In this document: piece by piece, positions 15,290-19,462 of the stretch
Layout: every line of letters starts with the position of its first letter
Position numbering within the stretch: the stretch's first letter is position 1
Assembly (NCBI GenBank): GCA_902810755.1
Contig: CADDYT010000123.1
Coordinates: 1 to 19,462 of the forward strand
DNA: 19,462 nucleotides
Source: Chloroflexota bacterium
GTDB lineage: Bacteria; Chloroflexota; Ktedonobacteria; Ktedonobacterales; Ktedonobacteraceae
Direction: 5' to 3'
Program-made: the position numbers and the translations under genes
Notes under the pieces: model-generated
Told to the model about the DNA's origin: nothing
Seen by the model: only the letters and a program-made list of their open reading frames with translations
Databases searched by the model: none

Positions 15290-16081
15290 ATGCCGATCGA
15301 TTTTCATGAGAAGCGGAACCGTCAGTCATATGCGCTGCGTGAGGCTGATCGCTCGTGGCGAGAGGCGATACAGGAGATGGTGAATGTCAGCGGGTTGAAT
15401 GTCCTCGACATAGGTAGCGGGGGGGGCATCTACAGCCGGGCGCTGGCGGAGATGGGGGCCGCGCATGTGACGGGCGTTGATTTCTCGCAGGAGATGCTGG
15501 AGGAGGCGCGCGAGCAGAGCCAGGGCTACGCGCAGGTGGAATTTGTCTCCGGCAACGCGCTGGCAACCGGGCTGCCCGGCGAGGAATATGATCTGATCGT
15601 AGAACGCGCGCTGATCCACCACCTGGCGCAGGCCGATCTGGAAGAGGCGTTTCGGGAAGCATTCCGACTGCTGCGCCCCGGCGGCACCCTGCTCATCCAG
15701 GATCGCACGCCGGAGGATATCCTGCTGCCCGGCAGCAAGCGCCATATTCGCGGCTACTTCTTTGAACGCTACCCGCGCCTGATGCGTAAAGAGATCGAGC
15801 GCCGCCCGGAACTGGACATTGTGCTGCAAGCTCTGAACCACGCCGGTTTCGTGCGCGTCAACGCCGAAAAACTCTGGGAGACGCGGGCGCGCTACCCCGA
15901 CCTCGCTGCCCTCGCCGAAGACCTGCTCAGCCGTACAGGCCGTTCCATCCTGCACGAACTCAGCGACGCCGAACTGCAAGACCTCGTCGACTTCATCCGG
16001 CAGGAAGTGCAAAGCCAGCTCAGGCCTGGGGAAGAGATTGTGGAGGAGGATCGGTGGACGGTGTGGAGCGGGAAACGGTAG
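15290..16081 (+). CDS. Class I SAM-dependent methyltransferase
   Basis: The 263-aa product has a Rossmann-type methyltransferase domain. Motif I, VLDIGSGGGIYS (38-49), binds S-adenosylmethionine, and VDFS (63-66) supplies the acidic residue for the ribose. YDLIVERALIHHL (about 103-115) and LLRPGGTLLIQDRTP (about 129-143) complete the fold. The C-terminal third (about 150-263) is helical and specific to this subgroup; it probably covers the substrate site. The pattern is that of the UbiE/Methyltransf_11 group, whose substrates are very varied, so none is assigned. The ATG at 15290 is eight bases after GGAGG. The gene stands alone, converging on the phosphoesterase gene, and does not appear linked to the prenyltransferase 10 kb away. 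Confidence 0.88.
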   Translation: MPIDFHEKRNRQSYALREADRSWREAIQEMVNVSGLNVLDIGSGGGIYSRALAEMGAAHVTGVDFSQEMLEEAREQSQGYAQVEFVSGNALATGLPGEEYDLIVERALIHHLAQADLEEAFREAFRLLRPGGTLLIQDRTPEDILLPGSKRHIRGYFFERYPRLMRKEIERRPELDIVLQALNHAGFVRVNAEKLWETRARYPDLAALAEDLLSRTGRSILHELSDAELQDLVDFIRQEVQSQLRPGEEIVEEDRWTVWSGKR

Positions 16082-16115
16082 CGTAACGGCGCGTCGGCCC
16101 ACAGGCCAGCCGTGA

Positions 16116-16143
16116 GCAGGATGGAGGCTAGCCTCCACCCTGC
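16116..16143. terminator. Probable bidirectional terminator hairpin between convergent genes
   Basis: GCAGGATGGAGGCT (16116-16129) and AGCCTCCACCCTGC (16130-16143) pair over 14 positions with one mismatch, giving a strong GC-rich stem. It lies 34 bases after the methyltransferase stop and eight bases after the end of the phosphoesterase gene. There is no long T-run on either side, so efficiency is uncertain. Confidence 0.55.
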
Positions 16144-16151
16144 CGTCTTGC

Positions 16152-18359
16152 TTAATCGGTGAAGTCGGTGTTCTCCGGGTCGCTTTGCGGCGGTTGCCAG
16201 AGGGTGCCAACGCCAGCCGAGGAGGCGGGCGCCGTCCCGGCAGCCGAGATCGTCGGCCCGTTATACTGGTACGGGTCAAACGGGTCGGCCCAGGCGGTGT
16301 TCGCATTGGTGAAGACGAAGAAGAAATGGTGTTTGCCGGTGGCAAGCTGCAGCTGCGTCTGATAGACTGCCCCCTGCTTGTACGAGCCGCAGTTCGTGGC
16401 GCAGGTCATGTTGTAGGGGGTGCCATCGACATAGACCTTCGCGGTCGTGGGCGCGCTGTTGTTGACATCGGTATAGGTCGTTGAGAAGGTATAGGTGCCT
16501 GAAGAGCTTCCACTGGCCGGGTTGACCGATGAATTGGTCAGCGTCACCTCACTGACAACCGGCTGCTCAAAGCCCAGGTAGACCTGCTGATCCGAGCCAT
16601 CTGAGCTATCGTCGAAGACGAAGCGCGTGTAATGGATGCCAACCGGAAGCATCGTGGTGTAACTATAATTGACGCCCGTGCTATAGTTGCAGGTTCCCTT
16701 ACTCGTACAATTCGCCGTCAGCTTGTAGGCTTTGCCGTCGATATCGACCTCGGTCTGGGTTGGCGCCGTGTTGGTATCCGACTTATAGGTCGCGCTGAAC
16801 TTGTATGGCACGTTAGAGAGACTGGCCTTCGGCTTCACCGACCAGGTCAGCGTGTAGGGATGGACATAGGGGCCGGGGAAATTCACGCCATTATCGGGCA
16901 GCGTCACTGTGCCGCCGGAGGGGTTGGAGAACGTGAACGAGAAGGTGTGGTTCAGCCCCAGCGGGAGTTTGGTCGAATACTGGTAGAGGTTGCCGGTGCT
17001 GACCTTCTCGATGAAAGTCATCGGATGAGAAACCCCGTCAATATTGACATCAGCGACCGAGGGGGCCTGTTTGGGCGTGTAGACCACGCTATAGGTATAG
17101 GTGGTATTGGGGTCGCCATAGCGCGGGACGATGGTTCCTGCCAGCGTCTGCCCGTTCACTGTGACGGTATTGACCGTCGCAATCCGCAAGAGCTTTGTGT
17201 AGGGAATAAGTTGCAGGATGAAAGGCGATTGAGGCGTCTGGTTCCAGTCGAAGAAATCCATCAGGTCGCTGGTCTGCGCCAGGCTATCGCGACTGCCGAC
17301 GGGGGGAATATTCCAGTTCTCTTCAATGAACTTGTCGAAGGAGGCGAATTCACCCTGAGCGTGTGAGATGTAGTTATGTTTGGCGTAGGGCGAAATCACG
17401 ATCAGCGGGACGCGCGGACCGAGGCCCAGACCATCGACGGTCGGGGGCGCGACATGGTCGTAGAAGCCGCCGAAGTCATCCCAGGTTACAAAGATGGCGG
17501 TCGAACTCCAGTACTTGCTGTTCATGACCGCGTTGACCGCCCCGGTCACGAAGTCCTGACCGGCTTCCAGGAAGGCGGGTGGATGATCGCTCTGAGCCGG
17601 AACAGGCGTCACCAGCGACACCTGGGCCATATTGCCAGACTGGACATCTGTCACGAACTGCTTGGCATTCTGAATGTCATTGGGAGAGCCGTCCAGCGCG
17701 GAGAAGTAGCGCGGGCCGTCCCAGTTGGGCGAGGAGACGTAATACTTCCAGGAGATACCATTGGCCGTGAGTTCCTGCGGCAGGGTCGGTACGTTGTAGC
17801 ACGGATAGTTCCAGTAATAATTGCCGCTGGTGGGGTCTTTCGAATAGAGCAGCGCGTTCTGGTTAGATGTGCAGCCGCTGCTATGCGAACCATCGAAGAG
17901 GTTGGGATCGTCGCCAGAGATCCACGAGAGGTGGTTGGGAGTGCTATTGGTTGGCACGTCGGTAAAGAAATTATCACCCAGGCCGAATTGCTGCGCGTAG
18001 GCCCAGTAGTTCGGAATGTCCTGCTGCGTATACTGCACCTCTTCCCAGGGCAGGAAGCCATCCATCTTGCCGCCATCGATGGAGGCGAGGGCAGCAGGGC
18101 TGGTATGGTCGTTGTCTCCCTCCAGAGGGTTGCTTGCGCGAGGCAGTGTAACGCCATTGGCGCCGGGGAATCGCCCGAAGAAGCTATCGAAAGTACGATT
18201 CTCCATCATGATGACCACTACATGTTTAATGGGCGTGGTGGTGGTTTGTTGCCCTGTCGCGTGAATATGTGCTGGAACGAGCCACGCGGCTACTGCCCCG
18301 GCGACCAGCATCGCCAGGACACAGATGACGAGCAGCGGACGCTGTAATAATCTGCGCAC
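16152..18359 (-). CDS. Secreted phosphoesterase (PF04185, phospholipase C/acid phosphatase type) with three C-terminal beta-sandwich repeats
   Basis: The 735-aa product begins with basic residues and a hydrophobic stretch (about 8-29), a Sec-type signal or anchor. The phosphoesterase domain spans about 43-395: [20 protein letters not shown] (45-64), with Thr56 in the nucleophile place of the ENxTFD motif, [13 protein letters not shown] (132-144) and [14 protein letters not shown] (293-306) with metal-binding Asp and His. The family hydrolyses phospholipids or phosphomonoesters outside the cell. Residues 418-703 hold three related beta-sandwich units with the pattern YTYS-x-YT...ADVNIDG, YKFSATY...TEVDIDG and YTFSTTY...AKVYVDG. 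GTG 18359 was chosen because AAAGGAG lies seven bases upstream and it begins directly at the signal; the ATG 31 codons earlier (18452) has no ribosome site. Substrate is not predictable between phospholipase C and phosphatase. Confidence 0.88.
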   Translation of the reverse strand: MRRLLQRPLLVICVLAMLVAGAVAAWLVPAHIHATGQQTTTTPIKHVVVIMMENRTFDSFFGRFPGANGVTLPRASNPLEGDNDHTSPAALASIDGGKMDGFLPWEEVQYTQQDIPNYWAYAQQFGLGDNFFTDVPTNSTPNHLSWISGDDPNLFDGSHSSGCTSNQNALLYSKDPTSGNYYWNYPCYNVPTLPQELTANGISWKYYVSSPNWDGPRYFSALDGSPNDIQNAKQFVTDVQSGNMAQVSLVTPVPAQSDHPPAFLEAGQDFVTGAVNAVMNSKYWSSTAIFVTWDDFGGFYDHVAPPTVDGLGLGPRVPLIVISPYAKHNYISHAQGEFASFDKFIEENWNIPPVGSRDSLAQTSDLMDFFDWNQTPQSPFILQLIPYTKLLRIATVNTVTVNGQTLAGTIVPRYGDPNTTYTYSVVYTPKQAPSVADVNIDGVSHPMTFIEKVSTGNLYQYSTKLPLGLNHTFSFTFSNPSGGTVTLPDNGVNFPGPYVHPYTLTWSVKPKASLSNVPYKFSATYKSDTNTAPTQTEVDIDGKAYKLTANCTSKGTCNYSTGVNYSYTTMLPVGIHYTRFVFDDSSDGSDQQVYLGFEQPVVSEVTLTNSSVNPASGSSSGTYTFSTTYTDVNNSAPTTAKVYVDGTPYNMTCATNCGSYKQGAVYQTQLQLATGKHHFFFVFTNANTAWADPFDPYQYNGPTISAAGTAPASSAGVGTLWQPPQSDPENTDFTD

Positions 18360-18444
18360 GCACGTTCTCCTTTCAAAAACAGAAAAGTCAAGGGCTGTGA
18401 CGAAAGATTCCTGCAATCTTTCCGGGTCTCGAATGCTCAGAAAT

Positions 18445-18462
18445 CTTTGCATTACTTTGCAT
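18445..18462. promoter_or_regulatory. Tandem 8-mer repeat, possible operator upstream of the phosphoesterase gene
   Basis: CTTTGCAT occurs at 18445-18452 and 18455-18462, a 10-base period. On the gene's strand it reads ATGCAAAG twice. It lies about 90 bases upstream of the GTG start. Phosphate-regulated genes often carry tandem direct repeats bound by PhoB/PhoP, but this sequence is not a clear match to known boxes, so only the repeat itself is certain. Confidence 0.35.
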
Positions 18463-18479
18463 AATCTGTAGCATATCTG

Positions 18480-18485
18480 AGTGTA
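18480..18485 (-). promoter_or_regulatory. Possible extended -10 promoter of the phosphoesterase gene
   Basis: On the minus strand TGCTACACT gives a -10 TACACT with the TGn extension; the -35 region is poor. The tandem 8-mers would then lie just downstream of the start of transcription. The divergent 286-base gap (18360-18645) holds no other feature I can support. Confidence 0.3.
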
Positions 18486-18645
18486 GCAGAGAGGTTTCTC
18501 TTAGCCAGTAGTGAATCAGTTAAGAAATGATTGCAAATATTCCAATCTGGTTAAGGTTTTATCGCCATCCAATCTGACAGAAGATGTCATGAACTCTCTT
18601 TTACAATAAGGATGATGAGGATGAACGGAAAGGAGGTTTGTTTGC

Positions 18646-19462
18646 ATGCGCTATGGTTTCATTATTCCTGGCGGCGATGTGCAGAGCATTCCCGCGCTGG
18701 CGACGGAGGCGGAGGCGGCTGGCTGGGACGGCGTCTTCATCCCCGATTGCATCTCCATTGAGACGCCGACGCATCCTGCAAGCGAATGGTTCGATCCCTG
18801 GATTCTGCTGGCGTTGATGGCGGCGCGCACACAGCGCGTGCGTCTGGGGACGATGCTGACCCCCGTCTCGCGGCGGCGGCCCTGGAAGCTGGCGCGCGAG
18901 CTGGTCACGCTCGACCATATCTCCAACGGGCGCATGGTGCTGCCCGTCGGCCTGGGCGCGGCGGAAGACGATGCCGGTTTCTATAAAGTAGGCGAGGAGA
19001 TGAGCCTGAAGGGCCGGGCGCGCCGCCTCGACGAAAGCCTGGATATTCTCGACGGCCTCTGGCGCGGCCAGCCCCTCTACTACGCGGGCGAGCATTACCA
19101 TATCGAGGGCATGACTCTGCTGCCGCCGCCTGTGCAGCGCATCCCCATCTGGGTGGTGGGGGCGTGGCCGCGCCAGAAATCGATGCGGCGCGCCCTGCGC
19201 CGGGATGGCATCATGCCGACAAAGAAGGATGGCAGCAACAGCGCCATGACGCCTGACGATGTGCGAGCCATGCGCGCCTACATCGCGGAAAACCGCTCGG
19301 CCACCACCCCTTTCGATATCGTCATTGAAGGCGAGACGCCCGGCGCCGACCGTGCGCAAGCCAGCGCCCTCGTGCGCGAGTGGGAAGAGGCTGGCGCCAC
19401 CTGGTGGCTCGAATCCATGTGGGGCGAGGGCGTGACCGAAGCCGATGTGCGTCTGCGCATCC
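18646..19462 (+). CDS. LLM-class flavin-dependent oxidoreductase (partial, runs off the window)
   Basis: At least 272 residues of a luciferase-like monooxygenase-family TIM barrel are present. It opens with RYGFIIPGGDVQSIPALATE and the typical AEAAGWDGVFIPDC strand-helix. RVRLGTMLTPVSRRRPWKLA (about 64-83), the TLDHISNGRMVLPVGLG strand (about 88-104) and LLPPPVQRIPIWVVGAW (about 157-173) are standard for the group, as is the helix around SLDILDGLWRGQPLYYAGEH. Members use FMN or coenzyme F420; which one cannot be told here. The ATG at 18646 is nine bases after AAGGAGG. It is transcribed away from the phosphoesterase gene. The frame is open at 19462, so the C-terminus lies outside. Confidence 0.9.
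   Translation, partial: MRYGFIIPGGDVQSIPALATEAEAAGWDGVFIPDCISIETPTHPASEWFDPWILLALMAARTQRVRLGTMLTPVSRRRPWKLARELVTLDHISNGRMVLPVGLGAAEDDAGFYKVGEEMSLKGRARRLDESLDILDGLWRGQPLYYAGEHYHIEGMTLLPPPVQRIPIWVVGAWPRQKSMRRALRRDGIMPTKKDGSNSAMTPDDVRAMRAYIAENRSATTPFDIVIEGETPGADRAQASALVREWEEAGATWWLESMWGEGVTEADVRLRI

Noticed and set aside
15326..16345. A 339-codon minus-strand frame spanning the methyltransferase and the end of the phosphoesterase gene.
   Set aside because: It crosses two well-supported genes and the hairpin between them and has no ribosome site or family match.
17376..18347. A 323-codon plus-strand frame opposite the secreted phosphoesterase.
   Set aside because: The opposite strand carries clear PF04185 motifs; this frame has no recognisable domain.
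18601..19359. A 252-codon minus-strand frame opposite the LLM oxidoreductase.
   Set aside because: The plus strand carries a clear LLM protein with a strong ribosome site, so this is its shadow.

Overview
The window looks like chromosomal DNA from a GC-rich member of the Chloroflexota, most probably class Ktedonobacteria. The evidence is the gene mix: a zinc-ribbon Ser/Thr kinase of the type common there, a CIRCE-controlled groES-groEL, a MenA-type prenyltransferase, a translin-family protein, a bacterial SUI1 protein, an LLM flavin oxidoreductase and a secreted PF04185 phosphoesterase. Promoters are ordinary sigma-A type, and the intergenic spaces are full of short palindromic repeats. The lineage is an inference from family content; no 16S rRNA or other marker is present.

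Layout. Positions 1-291 hold a nested inverted-repeat element (family A). From 324 to 11798 every intact gene is on the minus strand. In map order they are: an APC amino-acid permease, an unrecognised single-membrane-span protein, a MenA/UbiA-type prenyltransferase, a translin-family protein, an unrecognised 144-aa protein, a membrane-anchored alpha/beta hydrolase, a SUI1/YciH protein, a lipoprotein, and a Ser/Thr kinase fused to a six-helix membrane domain. Most are single genes with their own promoter, separated by family B palindromes. From about 11914 the plus strand carries a remnant of a PAP2 phosphatase, the groESL locus (promoter, CIRCE, groES, a repeat-filled gap, groEL), a second family A element, a remnant of an APH-type phosphotransferase, and a methyltransferase. 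A hairpin at 16116-16143 separates the methyltransferase from a convergent secreted phosphoesterase. A divergent LLM oxidoreductase runs off the right edge.

How the genes work together. groES and groEL clearly form one chaperonin unit under HrcA/CIRCE control. The rest looks like a collection of individually promoted housekeeping and accessory genes; I see no metabolic pathway cluster, phage, transposase, CRISPR array, tRNA or rRNA. The most notable items are the kinase with an ECF-transporter-S-component-like C-terminal half, the bacterial translin homologue, the two interspersed palindrome families, and two gene fragments stranded beside or near those repeats.
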